Shown: positions 42,462 to 53,036, counted from the first letter of the stretch. The stretch is DNA of 64,000 nt from Actinomadura litoris (GCF_009733595.1 NZ_WOFH01000011.1:124001-188000), one strand, 5' to 3'. A program made the numbers and translations. The notes: generated by a model not told the origin, from the sequence alone.

Positions 42462-42965
42462 ATGACGATCACTCGTGCGCTCGGGGACGACTTCGCGGCG
42501 CCTCCCGGGGACCGCTACTTCGAGGACTATGAGGCCGGCGCGGCCTATGAGTACGGGCACGTCCACGTGGACGAATCGGACATCCTGGAGTTCGCCCGCC
42601 GGTTCGACCCGCAGCCCATCCACATCGACACCGGATTCGCCGAGACGGGCCCGTTCCAGGGGATCATCGCCAGCGGCTGGCACACCGGCTCGATCATGAT
42701 GCGGCTGTTCGCGGAGCACTTCCTGTCGAGCGTCGCCAGCCTCGCCTCGCCCGGGGTGGACGAGCTGCGCTGGCCCGCCCCCGTCCGGCCGGGCGACGAG
42801 CTGCGCATGCGGGTGGCCATCATCGAGGCGCGCCCGTCCCGGTCCAAGCCCGACCGCGGCCTCGTCCGCACCCGGGTCGAGCTCCTCAACCAGGACGACC
42901 AGATCGTGCTGAGCGTGCTCCCGATGAACCTCGTGGGCCGCCGCCCCACGGTCAGCGGCGCATGA
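42462..42965 (+). CDS. MaoC-family hot-dog dehydratase
   Basis: 167-residue hydratase 2-like single hot-dog protein. It has YFEDYEAGAAYEYGHVHVDESDILEFARRFDPQPIHID with the catalytic Asp and His of the hydratase 2 motif, then GWHTGSIMMRL and the C-terminal RPGDEL. It probably hydrates or dehydrates an enoyl-CoA, but no partner pathway gene is adjacent. ATG 42462 is chosen; in-frame ATG 42450 is an alternative and neither has a clear ribosome site. Its 3' end overlaps the convergent MFS gene by 14 bases. Confidence 0.87.
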   Translation: MTITRALGDDFAAPPGDRYFEDYEAGAAYEYGHVHVDESDILEFARRFDPQPIHIDTGFAETGPFQGIIASGWHTGSIMMRLFAEHFLSSVASLASPGVDELRWPAPVRPGDELRMRVAIIEARPSRSKPDRGLVRTRVELLNQDDQIVLSVLPMNLVGRRPTVSGA

Positions 42966-44343
42966 GGGCGGCGGTCGCCGTGCCGGCCGCGAGGAGGGCG
43001 ACGGCGATCCAGAAGGCCGCCTGAACGGCGGCCAGCGCACCGGCCCCGGGCAGGACGTGGAAGAAGGCGGTGCCGAGCAGCGCGATCCCCAGCGTCCCGC
43101 CGAACTGCTGGACGGCGTTGAGGAGCCCGGCGGCCGACCCCGTCTCGTGCGGGCGGACGCGCGCCAGCGCGGCGGTGAAGAACGGGACCGTGAACAGCCC
43201 GTTGCCCGCCCCCGCCACGGCCAGCGCGGCGAGCAGCGGCCACGGGTAGGAGCCGGGCTCCGCCGCGCGGTAGACGGCGATCGCGGCGAGGAGCCCGGCG
43301 AGCAGGCAGCCGAGCCCGGCGAACATGACGCGCCGGCCGTAGCGGGGGACGAGGGTCGTCCCGGCGAACCAGGAGGAGGCCGCCAGCGCGCACGACCAGG
43401 GCAGCAGCGTCAGCCCGGCGCTGAGGACGCCGCGTCCGAGGCCGAGCTGGATCTGCAGGACGATGACCGTCATCAGCCCGTTCACCGCCGCGAAGAACAG
43501 CGTGGAGGTCGCCAGCGCGGCCGGGAAGCCCCGGTCGCGGAACAGGCTCGGCTCGACCAGCGGGTCGCGTCCGCGCCGCGCGGTGCGGAGCTGGTGCAGC
43601 CCGAACAGGACCAGGACGGCGAGTCCCCCGGCCATCGCCGCCCAGGTCCACGGCGGCCAGCCCGCCGTGTCGCCCTGGATCAGCGGGTAGACGACCAGCC
43701 CGGTGCCGAGGATCGCCAGCGCGGTGCCCGTGGGATCCATGCGCGGCGGACGGGCCGCCCGGTCCTCCCGGAGCAGCGGCACCGTCCCGAGCACGGCGAG
43801 CGCCGGTGGGATGTTCACCAGGAACGCCGCCCGCCATGACAGCGCATCCGTGAGGAAGGCCCCGAGCACCGGGCCGCAGACCGCCGACAGCCCCATGACC
43901 GGCCCGATCGAGCCCAGCGCCCGCGCCATCTCGGGCCCGTCGAACATCGCGCGGATCAACCCGAGCGTCTGCGGGATGACCATCGCGGCGGCGGCGCCCT
44001 GCACGGCCCGCGCCGCGATCAGCGTCCCCGCGCCCGGGGCGAGCGCGCAGCACAGCGACGCCAGCGCGAACCCGGCGACGCCGGCGGTGAACACGCGCCT
44101 GCGCCCGCACCGGTCGCCGAGCCGCCCGCCGGTGATCAGCAGGACGGCGAACGGCAGCGTGTAGGCGGCGCTGAACCACTGGATCCCCGATCGCGCGCCG
44201 CCGAGGTCGCGGTGCATCACCGGCGCCGCGACCTGCACGACCGTGGCGTCCAGCAGGTTCATCGCCTCGGCCGCGAGCAGCGTCGCCAGCGCCGCCCACC
44301 GCCACCTGTACGCCCGCGCAGGCGCCTTCTCCTCGACCCGCAT
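42952..44343 (-). CDS. MFS drug-resistance transporter (DHA2, 14-helix type)
   Basis: 463-residue exporter with about 14 membrane helices. Motif A is present as GGRLGDRCGRRRVF after helix 2. The motif C-like region GPVMGLSAVCGPVLGAFLTDALSWRAAF is typical of DHA1/DHA2 drug:H+ antiporters. ATG 44343 has GGGGG seven bases upstream, better than GTG 44367. The gene is divergent from an AsnC-type regulator 109 bases away, an arrangement that suggests efflux controlled by that regulator, with the substrate unknown. Confidence 0.92.
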   Translation of the reverse strand: MRVEEKAPARAYRWRWAALATLLAAEAMNLLDATVVQVAAPVMHRDLGGARSGIQWFSAAYTLPFAVLLITGGRLGDRCGRRRVFTAGVAGFALASLCCALAPGAGTLIAARAVQGAAAAMVIPQTLGLIRAMFDGPEMARALGSIGPVMGLSAVCGPVLGAFLTDALSWRAAFLVNIPPALAVLGTVPLLREDRAARPPRMDPTGTALAILGTGLVVYPLIQGDTAGWPPWTWAAMAGGLAVLVLFGLHQLRTARRGRDPLVEPSLFRDRGFPAALATSTLFFAAVNGLMTVIVLQIQLGLGRGVLSAGLTLLPWSCALAASSWFAGTTLVPRYGRRVMFAGLGCLLAGLLAAIAVYRAAEPGSYPWPLLAALAVAGAGNGLFTVPFFTAALARVRPHETGSAAGLLNAVQQFGGTLGIALLGTAFFHVLPGAGALAAVQAAFWIAVALLAAGTATAALMRR

Positions 44344-44452
44344 CTCTGCCCCCTTCGGCCAGGTCACCTAGCCTGGACACGGAGGCCGAGCACATCCATC
44401 CAGAGGCCGGATCCTGATCTGAACTTCCATATCCAAGGTTGCAGTGAGAGAG

Positions 44453-45463
44453 ATGACCACATTGGACGCCGTGGACCGCGGCATCATCCACGCGCTCCAC
44501 ATCGACGGGCGCGCCCCGTTCAGCCGGATCGGCGAGGTCCTGGAGGTGTCCACGCAGACGGTCGCGCGCCGCTATCGGCGGCTGCGGGCCGAGGCGGGCC
44601 TCCGCGTGGTCGGGCTGCTGAACCGGCACGGCGGGGAGGGGACGGCGTGGATGGTCCGGCTGACGTGCGTACCGTCCGCGACGCAGGCCCTCGCCCACTC
44701 GCTCGCGCGCCGCCCCGACACGTCGTGGGTGAAGCTGACGTCCGGCGGGACGGAGATCTTCGCGATCGTCCACATGCCGGACGACGCGGAGCCCGCGCAC
44801 GCGATGCTGCTGCGCGACGTCCCCCGCCGCGCCGGCATCACCGGCGTGTCCGCGCACGCGCTGCTGCACACCTACCTCGGCGGGCCCACCGCCTGGCGCG
44901 GCATCACCCGGGCCCTCGACGAGCGGCAGCGGGAGCGGCTCAGGCCGTCCCTCGAAGCCTCCGACGCCTCCGACGACCGGCCGCCGTCCCCCGCCGACCA
45001 GGCCCTCCTCGACGTCCTCGGCCGGGACGGGCGCGCCGGGCTCGCCGACCTCGCCGAGGCCACCGGCTGGTCGCGGGCCACCGCCGCGCGCCGGCTGGCC
45101 GCCCTCCGCGCCCGCGGGTCGGTCTTCTTCGACGTGGAGGTCGAGTCGCGGCTGCTCGGCGCGCGGACGCAGGCGCTGCTGTGGATGTCGGTCGTCCCGG
45201 CGCGGCTGGACGGGGTCGCCGCGGCCCTCGCCGGGCACGAGGAGATGGCCGTCGTCGCGACGACGACCGGCCCCACCAACCTCGTCGCCCAGGCCCTCTG
45301 CTCCGGGTACGCGGACCTGCACCGCTACCTCACACGGCGGCTGGGCCCCCTGGAGGGGATCCGGTCGCTGGAGACCGCGCCGGTGCTGCGCACGCTGAAG
45401 CGCTCCGGCCCGCTACCCGGCCCCGCGGGCTCACCGCGTCAGAGCTTCTCCACCGGCGCGTAG
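44453..45463 (+). CDS. Lrp/AsnC-family regulator with two HTH-ligand modules
   Basis: 336 residues, about twice a normal AsnC protein. HTH 1 lies at residues 5-50 (DAVDRGIIHALHIDGRAPFSRIGEVLEVSTQTVARRYRRL), and HTH 2 near 180-230 (DQALLDVLGRDGRAGLADLAEATGWSRATAARRLAAL). Each is followed by an AsnC ligand-like beta-alpha-beta segment, the second more complete (VTTTTGPTNLVAQALCSGYADLHRYL type). Double-length Lrp regulators are common in actinomycetes. ATG 44453 is preferred over GTG 44444. The divergent MFS gene is the obvious target. The 3' end overlaps the helicase gene by 25 bases on the opposite strand. Confidence 0.9.
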   Translation: MTTLDAVDRGIIHALHIDGRAPFSRIGEVLEVSTQTVARRYRRLRAEAGLRVVGLLNRHGGEGTAWMVRLTCVPSATQALAHSLARRPDTSWVKLTSGGTEIFAIVHMPDDAEPAHAMLLRDVPRRAGITGVSAHALLHTYLGGPTAWRGITRALDERQRERLRPSLEASDASDDRPPSPADQALLDVLGRDGRAGLADLAEATGWSRATAARRLAALRARGSVFFDVEVESRLLGARTQALLWMSVVPARLDGVAAALAGHEEMAVVATTTGPTNLVAQALCSGYADLHRYLTRRLGPLEGIRSLETAPVLRTLKRSGPLPGPAGSPRQSFSTGA

Positions 45464-47703
45464 CGCAGGACGAGCCGCTTGACGCCGTACTCGCCCCCGA
45501 AGTCGACGCTGGCGGCGGCCTTCTCCCCCGCGCCGTCCACCGAGACGACGGTGCCGAGGCCGAACGAGTCGTGGGTGACCTTGTCGCCCGCGGACAGGGA
45601 CGGGACGTCGCGGTTGCCCGGGGACCGCGCCCCGGGGCGGGCCGCCATCCGCGACATCGCCGGGGACGAGGTGGAGGACGCCTCGCGCTCCCACTCGACC
45701 AGCGTGTTCGGGACCTCGCCGAGGAAGCGGGACGCCGGGTTCACCTGCGGCGCGCCCCACGAGCTGCGCATCGCGGCGCGGGAGAGGTAGAGGCGCTGCC
45801 TGGCGCGGGTGATGCCCACGTAGGCGAGGCGGCGCTCCTCTTCGAGCTCCTTGGGGTTGCTCATGGCCCGCAGGTGCGGGAAGACGCCGTCCTCCATGCC
45901 GGTGAGGAAGACGACGGGGAACTCCAGGCCCTTCGCCGTGTGCAGGGTCATGAGCGTGACGACGCCCTGGTCGCTCTCCTCGGGCTGCTCGCCGGGCGGG
46001 ACGGGGCCGCCCTTGGCGCCGCCGGGGATGGAGTCGGCGTCGGCGACGAGCGCGACCTGCTCCAGGAAGTCGGGCAGCCGGCCCTCGGCGGACTCGCCGT
46101 CGAGGCGCTCCTCGAACTCGCGGGCGACGGCCTCCAGCTCCTGGAGGTTCTCGACGCGGGTCTCGTCCTGCGGGTCCTTGGAGTTCTGGAGTTCGGCGAG
46201 GTAGCCGCTCCTGTGCAGGATCCGGCCGATCAGGTCGGCCGGGGTCGCGGTCTCGGCGGCCTCGCGCAGCTCGTCCAACAGCGCGACGAACTCGCGGACG
46301 GAGTTGATCGAGCGCGTCGCCATGCCGGGCACGTCCTCGGGGCGGCGGAGGGCCTGCCAGAACGAGACGCGCTCGCGGGACGCGTGCGCCTCCACGCACG
46401 CCTCGGCGCGGTCGCCGATGCCGCGCTTGGGCACGTTCAGGACGCGGCGCAGCGACACCGTGTCCTCGGGGTTGGCGAGGACGCGCAGGTAGGCGAGGAG
46501 GTCGCGGATCTCCTTGCGCTCGTAGAAGCGGACGCCGCCGACGACCTTGTATGGCAGGCCGACGCGGATGAACACCTCTTCGAAGACACGGGACTGCGCG
46601 TTGGTGCGGTAGAAGACGGCGACGTCGCCGGGCCGCGCGTCACCGGCGTCGGTGAGCTTGTCGACCTCGTGGGCGACGAACGCGGCCTCGTCGTGCTCGT
46701 TGTCGGCCACATAGCCGGTGATCTTGTGGCCCGCGCCCTGGTCGGACCAGAGCTTCTTGGGCTTGCGGTCGGCGTTGCGCTCGATGACCGCGTTGGCCGC
46801 CGACAGGATCGTCTGCGTCGAGCGGTAGTTCTGCTCCAGCAGGATCGTGGTGGCCTCGGGGTAGTCGCGCTCGAACTCCAGGATGTTGCGGATCGTCGCG
46901 CCCCGGAACGCGTAGATCGACTGGTCGGCGTCCCCGACCACGCACAGCTCCGCCGCCCCGATCCCCTCGATGGGCGCGGTCAGCTCGCGAACCAGCTCGT
47001 ACTGCGCGTGGTTGGTGTCCTGGTACTCGTCGACGAGCACGTGCCGGAAGCGGCGCCGGTAATGCTCGGCCGCCTCGGGGAACACCTGGAGCAGGTTGAC
47101 CGTCATCATGATCAGGTCGTCGAAGTCCATGGCGCCGGCCTGCTGGAGGCGCGCCTGGTACATCTCGTAGGCCTCGGCGAGCGTCTGCTCCATGTGGGTG
47201 GACGCGCGGTTCTTGAACGTCTCGTAGTCGATCAGCTCGTTCTTCAGGTTGGAGACCTGGGCGCTGAACGACTTCGGCGGATACCGCTTGGGGTCGAGGT
47301 CGAGCTCGCGGCAGACCAGCGCCATCAGGCGGTTCGCGTCGGCCTGGTCGTAGATCGAGAAGCTCGTCGGGAAGCCGAGCCGCTTGGCCTCGCGGCGCAG
47401 GATCCGGACGCAGGCGGAGTGGAACGTCATCACCCACATGGCGCGCGAGCGCGGGCCGACGAGGGCGTCCACGCGCTCCTTCATCTCGGCCGCGGCCTTG
47501 TTGGTGAACGTGATCGCCAGGATCTGCCCGGGGTGGACGTCCCGCTCGCCCAGCAGGTGGGCGATGCGGTGGGTGAGCACGCGGGTCTTGCCCGAACCGG
47601 CGCCCGCGACGATCAGCAGGGGGCCGCCGGAGTGCACGACGGCGGCGCGCTGCTGCGGGTTGAGGCCGTCGAGCAGGGGATGGGATTCGGTCTTCGACAT
47701 CAC
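45439..47703 (-). CDS. pcrA: ATP-dependent DNA helicase PcrA/UvrD
   Basis: Superfamily 1A 3'-5' helicase for nucleotide excision repair and for clearing RecA filaments or stalled RNA polymerase; 754 residues. All motifs are intact: A-G-A-G-S-G-K-T (33-40), TFTNKAAAEM, Walker B D-E-Y-Q-D-T, GDADQSIYAFRGA, GGVRFYERKEIRD, TLHTAKGLEF (motif V), and YVGITRARQRL (motif VI). The C-terminal Tudor-like RNA-polymerase-binding segment (SLSAGDKVTHDSFGLGTVVSVDG) is also present. The start is GTG 47703 or the following ATG. Confidence 0.96.
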   Translation of the reverse strand: MMSKTESHPLLDGLNPQQRAAVVHSGGPLLIVAGAGSGKTRVLTHRIAHLLGERDVHPGQILAITFTNKAAAEMKERVDALVGPRSRAMWVMTFHSACVRILRREAKRLGFPTSFSIYDQADANRLMALVCRELDLDPKRYPPKSFSAQVSNLKNELIDYETFKNRASTHMEQTLAEAYEMYQARLQQAGAMDFDDLIMMTVNLLQVFPEAAEHYRRRFRHVLVDEYQDTNHAQYELVRELTAPIEGIGAAELCVVGDADQSIYAFRGATIRNILEFERDYPEATTILLEQNYRSTQTILSAANAVIERNADRKPKKLWSDQGAGHKITGYVADNEHDEAAFVAHEVDKLTDAGDARPGDVAVFYRTNAQSRVFEEVFIRVGLPYKVVGGVRFYERKEIRDLLAYLRVLANPEDTVSLRRVLNVPKRGIGDRAEACVEAHASRERVSFWQALRRPEDVPGMATRSINSVREFVALLDELREAAETATPADLIGRILHRSGYLAELQNSKDPQDETRVENLQELEAVAREFEERLDGESAEGRLPDFLEQVALVADADSIPGGAKGGPVPPGEQPEESDQGVVTLMTLHTAKGLEFPVVFLTGMEDGVFPHLRAMSNPKELEEERRLAYVGITRARQRLYLSRAAMRSSWGAPQVNPASRFLGEVPNTLVEWEREASSTSSPAMSRMAARPGARSPGNRDVPSLSAGDKVTHDSFGLGTVVSVDGAGEKAAASVDFGGEYGVKRLVLRYAPVEKL

Positions 47704-47794
47704 GTGCGAGTGTACGGCGCGGCGCGGACGTTTTCGGCGCCCTCGGCGGTACCAGCGCGTTTCCCAGCGGGTCGCCCGGGGTGACCGGCGCGGT

Positions 47795-48190
47795 TCAGCG
47801 CAGCTTGCGGTGGTCGCGGGCGGCCTCGGCGGCGTCGCGGACGGCGGCGAGGCCGGCGCCGGTCGCGGCCATCGACGCGGCGGCCACCGCCCCCTCGACC
47901 AGGGGCGCGTCGGCGAGCAGCACGGCGACGTCGCCCGCGTCCTCGGCGTCCTCGATGAAGGTCCGCGCGGTGAGCACGGAGCTGCCGAGGTCGGCCAGCA
48001 GCAGCACGCCGTCGCCGGCGTCGGCCCGCGCGACCGCGTGCTCGACCAGCTCGATGCTGGTGCCGAGGCCGCCGTCCACGTCGCCTCCGGCGGGCTCGAC
48101 GACGGCCTTGCCGACGCCCATCGCGCGGGCGAGTTCGGCGGCGCCCTCGGCGAGCGCGGGGCTGTGCGAGATCAGCACGATTCCGACCAT
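47795..48190 (-). CDS. dhaM: dihydroxyacetone kinase phosphotransfer subunit DhaM (EIIA-Man domain only)
   Basis: 131-residue PTS EIIA-mannose-like protein that receives phosphate from HPr and rephosphorylates the ADP bound to DhaL. The phosphorylatable histidine is His9 in V-L-I-S-H-S, and LLADLGSSVLTA is the conserved turn. Only the EIIA-like domain is present; the fused HPr and EI parts of E. coli DhaM are absent, as in other Gram-positive-type systems. Start ATG 48190 lies four bases past the dhaL stop. Confidence 0.92.
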   Translation of the reverse strand: MVGIVLISHSPALAEGAAELARAMGVGKAVVEPAGGDVDGGLGTSIELVEHAVARADAGDGVLLLADLGSSVLTARTFIEDAEDAGDVAVLLADAPLVEGAVAAASMAATGAGLAAVRDAAEAARDHRKLR

Positions 48191-48194
48191 GCGG

Positions 48195-48827
48195 TCATCC
48201 CTCCACGGTGACGTCGGCCAGCGCCCGCAGGATGAGCGCGGTGGACGCGGCGCCCGGGTCCATGTGCCCCTCGCTGCGTTCGCCCAGGTAGCTGGCGCGC
48301 CCCTTGCGCGCCCGGAGCGGGACGGTCGCCTCGGCCCCCTTCGCCGCGCCGTCGGCGGCGGCGCGCACGCAGGACGCGAGGTCGGCGCCGCCCGCCAGCG
48401 CGCCCTCGTATGCGGAGACGGCCGGGATCAGGGCGTCCACCATGGTCTTGTCTCCCTCGGCGGCCTTGCCGAGCTCCTGGACCCCTTCCAGCGCGGCGGC
48501 GAGCGCGGCCCCGAGCGCGGCTGCGTCGACCTCCGTCCGGTCGCCGAGGGCCTTGCCCGCGCGGCGCAGCGCCGTGCCGTACAGGGGGCCGGACGCGCCG
48601 CCGGTCTTGGACACGATCGCGCGGCCCGCCGTGAGGACCACCTTCCCGGGCGTCGCGTCGTCGGACAGCGCCCCGACCGCCTCGGCGGCGGCGCCGAACC
48701 CCCGGTCGAGGTTGAGGCCGTGGTCGCCGTCGCCGACGGCCGCGTCCAGCCGGGTGAGGTGCTCGGCGTCGGCGGAGACGAGGTGCGCGGCGTGCCGGAT
48801 CCAGGCCGCGAGGCCGGCGGCGTTCAC
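48195..48827 (-). CDS. dhaL: dihydroxyacetone kinase ADP-binding subunit DhaL
   Basis: Carries the tightly bound nucleotide that transfers phosphate to dihydroxyacetone on DhaK; 210 residues. The metal/ADP site is D-A-A-V-G-D-G-D-H-G near residues 28-37, followed by KTGGASGPLYGTAL, GDKTMVDAL and ARKGRASYLGERSEGHMDPGA. GTG 48827 overlaps the dhaK stop (GTGA, 48824-48827), so dhaK and dhaL are coupled. Confidence 0.95.
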   Translation of the reverse strand: MNAAGLAAWIRHAAHLVSADAEHLTRLDAAVGDGDHGLNLDRGFGAAAEAVGALSDDATPGKVVLTAGRAIVSKTGGASGPLYGTALRRAGKALGDRTEVDAAALGAALAAALEGVQELGKAAEGDKTMVDALIPAVSAYEGALAGGADLASCVRAAADGAAKGAEATVPLRARKGRASYLGERSEGHMDPGAASTALILRALADVTVEG

Positions 48828-49819
48828 CGGCCCCACCGCAGCGCCGGGGTCTGCACGGGCGCGTCCCACAGCCGGGTCAGCTCGGGGGTCAGCCGGCACA
48901 CGCTGACCATGCAGCCCGCCATCTCCAGGCTCGTGACGAACGGCCCGACCAGCGGGCGGACGACGCTCGCGCCGTGCCCCTCCAGCCACCGCGCCGCCTC
49001 CGCGTAGGCGACGTACTGCTCGATCAGCGGCGTCCCGCCCATCCCGTTCACCAGCACGAGCAGCTCGGCGCCCGCGACCGGCATGTCGGCGTCGATGGCG
49101 CTGAGCGAGGCGTCGACGATCTCGGCGGCCGTGCCCGCCTTGACCCGCTCGCGGCCGGGCTCGCCGTGGATGCCGATGCCGAGCTCCATCTCGTCGGGGC
49201 CCAGCTCGAAGGTGGGCTCCCCGGAGGCGGGCACCGTGCACGGCGACAGCGCGACGCCGAACGACCGGCTGCGCTCGTTCACCTCGCGCGCCGCGGCCGC
49301 GACCGCGCCGAGGTCCGCGCCCTCCTCGGCGAGCGCGCCCGCGATCTTCTCCACGAACAGCGTCGCGCCGGTGCCGCGCCGCCCGGCGGTGAAGGTGGAG
49401 TCCTCGACGGCGACGTCGTCGTCGACCACGACGGTGGCGACCTCGATGTCCTCGTCCTCGGCCAGCTCGGCCGCCATGCGGAAGTTCAGGATGTCGCCGG
49501 TGTAGTTCTTCACGACCAGCAGGACGCCCGCGCCGCCGTGCACCGCCATGGTCGCGGCGATGATCTGGTCGGGCACCGGGGAGGTGAACACCTCGCCCGC
49601 GCACGCCGCGTCCAGCATGCCGTGGCCGACGAACCCGGCGTGCAGCGGCTCGTGGCCCGAGCCGCCGCCCGACACCAGGCCGACCTTCCCCGGCCGCGGC
49701 GCGTCGGCCCGGCGGACCGTCCCGCTCGCCGCGTCGACCCGCAGCGAGGGGTGGGCCGCGGCGAGGCCGCGCAGCGCGTCGGAGACGACGTCCGCCGGGG
49801 CGTTGATGAGTTTGCGCAT
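48824..49819 (-). CDS. dhaK: dihydroxyacetone kinase substrate-binding subunit DhaK
   Basis: Binds dihydroxyacetone covalently as a hemiaminal on histidine. The expected residue is His218 in G-I-G-I-H-G-E-P-G, the same number as in E. coli DhaK. The N-terminal part has GLVSGGGSGHEPLHAGFVG, AGEVFTSP and KNYTGDILNF. 331 residues, start ATG 49819. dhaKLM together phosphorylate dihydroxyacetone at the expense of PEP through the PTS, as part of glycerol or triose metabolism; no regulator or glycerol dehydrogenase is adjacent. Confidence 0.95.
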   Translation of the reverse strand: MRKLINAPADVVSDALRGLAAAHPSLRVDAASGTVRRADAPRPGKVGLVSGGGSGHEPLHAGFVGHGMLDAACAGEVFTSPVPDQIIAATMAVHGGAGVLLVVKNYTGDILNFRMAAELAEDEDIEVATVVVDDDVAVEDSTFTAGRRGTGATLFVEKIAGALAEEGADLGAVAAAAREVNERSRSFGVALSPCTVPASGEPTFELGPDEMELGIGIHGEPGRERVKAGTAAEIVDASLSAIDADMPVAGAELLVLVNGMGGTPLIEQYVAYAEAARWLEGHGASVVRPLVGPFVTSLEMAGCMVSVCRLTPELTRLWDAPVQTPALRWGR

Positions 49820-49940
49820 GTCTCAGCTCTACCCCGGCAGCGCGCCGCGTCCCAGGCCCAATCGCGATCAGCACCGGAACCGCCGTGCGAGCGCACGATG
49901 GCGGGGGCGAGAACCTTGATCGCCGCATAGGCTTGAAGCC

Positions 49941-50669
49941 GTGACCAACGTTCTGGACGACGGCGAGGTGCAGCGGATCCTCGCCGTGATGGCGCATCCC
50001 GACGACGTCGACTTCGGCGTGGCGGGATCGGTGGCGAACTGGACCGACCGGGGCATCGAGGTGGTCTACCTCATGGTCACCGACGGCGACGCGGGCGGGT
50101 TCGACGACGGGCTCACCCGTCCGGAGATGGCGGCGCTGCGGCGCGAGGAGCAGCGCGCGGCGGCCAAGTGCGTCGGCGTCGGCGACGTCCGGTTCCTCGG
50201 CTACCCCGACGGCCGGGTCGAGGCCACGCTCGACCTGCGCCGCGACATCGCCCGGGTGATCCGGCAGGTCCGTCCCGACCGGGTGGTCATACCGACGCCG
50301 GAGCGGAACTACGAGCGGATCTACCCGAGCCACCCCGACCACCGGGCGGTCGGCTCGGCCGCGCTGGACGCCGTCTACCCCGACGCGCGCAACCCCTACG
50401 CCTTCCCCGAGCTGCGCGCCGAGGGCCTGGAGGCCTGGACGGTGCGCGAGGTGTGGCTCTCGGGCGGCTCGTCGGTGAACCACCATGTCGACATCACCGA
50501 CCAGTTCGACCGCAAGATGAACGCGCTGCGGGCGCACGCCAGCCAGACCGCCCACATGGGCGACGAGCTCCAGAAGATGCTGCGCGGCTGGTTGGGCGCG
50601 CAGGCGGCGGCGGCGGGCCTCCCGGAGGGGCGGCTCGCCGAGTCCTTCCAGGTCGTCGAAACGGCCTGA
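49941..50669 (+). CDS. PIG-L / LmbE-family deacetylase
   Basis: Zinc-dependent N-acetyl-sugar deacetylase family (MshB, Mca, LmbE), 242 residues. Metal and catalytic motif A-H-P-D-D at residues 18-22 and the second ligand motif H-P-D-H at 131-134. The family includes mycothiol enzymes, but the N-terminal half lacks obvious MshB-specific features, so I assign no substrate. The GTG start has only AAG upstream. It is divergent from dhaK across 121 bases. Confidence 0.88.
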   Translation: MTNVLDDGEVQRILAVMAHPDDVDFGVAGSVANWTDRGIEVVYLMVTDGDAGGFDDGLTRPEMAALRREEQRAAAKCVGVGDVRFLGYPDGRVEATLDLRRDIARVIRQVRPDRVVIPTPERNYERIYPSHPDHRAVGSAALDAVYPDARNPYAFPELRAEGLEAWTVREVWLSGGSSVNHHVDITDQFDRKMNALRAHASQTAHMGDELQKMLRGWLGAQAAAAGLPEGRLAESFQVVETA

Positions 50670-50851
50670 CGCGCTCGCCCCCGCGGCGCAGCTTCCGGAT
50701 TGGGCGGTCGGATTCCCGCAAGCCGGTAATGGACGACAAAGGATCCGTACGGGTGTAACGCCGCAAGGTGAGCGTTCCGCGACCCCGGGTAGGGCCGCCA
50801 GTGATCATGGCGGCTCGGGGGGCCGCCGCCGTCGCGCGAATCGGGGGATCG

Positions 50852-51742
50852 ATGCGACGCCAGCTCATCATGCCCGTCGTCGCGGCGGGCGCGGCGCTCA
50901 CCGCCGGGGCCGGGCTCACCGTCTGGGTCGTCTCGGACGGGCCGGAGCGCGAGAAGGGCGTCCAGGCCGGGGCCACCGCGCCCCTCGGACGCGCCGCGGG
51001 CGCCGTGGCGGCGCGGCCGCCGCTCGACACCGCCGCGCTGCGCCGGAGCGTGCGCGCCTACGCGGCGACGCGTCCGGGCGAGGCGGGCGTGATGGCGACC
51101 GACCTGCGCACCGGGCGCGCGTTCGGGGAGAACGAGAGCGGCCGGTTCGTGTCCGCCAGCATCATGAAGGTCGACATCCTGACCGGTCTGCTGATGCAGC
51201 GGCAGCAGCGGCGCCGGAGCCTGTCGGCGCGGGAGCGCGACCTGGCCGGGCAGATGATCAGGGAGAGCGACAACAACGCCGCCGACGCCCTGTACGCGAT
51301 GTCGGGGGACCGCTCGGGCATCGGCAGGTCGAACAAGCTCATCGGGCTGACGCAGACCACGCCGTTCCGGTCGTCGTGGGGCTCCTCCCTCACCAGCCCG
51401 GCCGACCAGGTCCGCCTGCTCACGACGCTGGCCTCCCCCGGCAGCCCGCTCGGCGCGGCCGGACGCGGATACGTGCTGGGTCTCATGGGCTCGGTCATCC
51501 GCGAGCAGGCGTGGGGGGTGAGCGCGGCGGCACGGCCCGGCGAGCGGGTGGCGCTGAAGAACGGCTGGACGCCCGTCCACGAGCAGGGGCACGGCTGGTC
51601 GGTCAACAGCATCGGCCGCATCACCGGGCCGGACCACGACTTCCTCGTCGCGGTGTGCAGCCGCGAGAACCCGACCATGGAGTCGGGCGTGGACACGGTC
51701 GAGCACGTCGCCGATCTCGTGGTGTCCGCGATGCGGCGCTGA
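50852..51742 (+). CDS. class A beta-lactamase-like serine hydrolase, exported
   Basis: 296 residues with an N-terminal signal-anchor or signal peptide (about residues 5-27), then a penicillin-recognising fold: S-I-M-K (Ser103, Lys106), S-D-N (139-141), and K-N-G (in ALKNGWTP). The Omega-loop glutamate of class A lactamases (E-x-x-L-N) is not apparent, so this may be a D,D-peptidase-like or esterase-type protein rather than a true beta-lactamase. ATG 50852 follows GGGGG four bases upstream; an earlier GTG at 50768 has no support. It stands alone after the PIG-L gene. Confidence 0.85.
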   Translation: MRRQLIMPVVAAGAALTAGAGLTVWVVSDGPEREKGVQAGATAPLGRAAGAVAARPPLDTAALRRSVRAYAATRPGEAGVMATDLRTGRAFGENESGRFVSASIMKVDILTGLLMQRQQRRRSLSARERDLAGQMIRESDNNAADALYAMSGDRSGIGRSNKLIGLTQTTPFRSSWGSSLTSPADQVRLLTTLASPGSPLGAAGRGYVLGLMGSVIREQAWGVSAAARPGERVALKNGWTPVHEQGHGWSVNSIGRITGPDHDFLVAVCSRENPTMESGVDTVEHVADLVVSAMRR

Positions 51743-51860
51743 GCCGCTCAGCTCGGGATATCAGCGCGGTGTCAGGGGCGGGCGCCCCCGTAACCGCGGC
51801 GTCAGCGTGTTCTCAGCACGGGCGGCGACCCTTCAGGCACGACGAGATGAGGGGTGCCTG

Positions 51861-53036
<1,176 letters not shown>

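Noticed and set aside
44212..47784. 1190-codon open frame on the plus strand
   Set aside because: Runs through the AsnC gene in another frame and antiparallel to pcrA, whose motifs are perfect; a shadow.
50852..51742. Genuine class A beta-lactamase
   Set aside because: S-x-x-K, S-D-N and K-x-G are present, but I cannot find the Omega-loop E-x-x-L-N glutamate, so only a family-level call is made.
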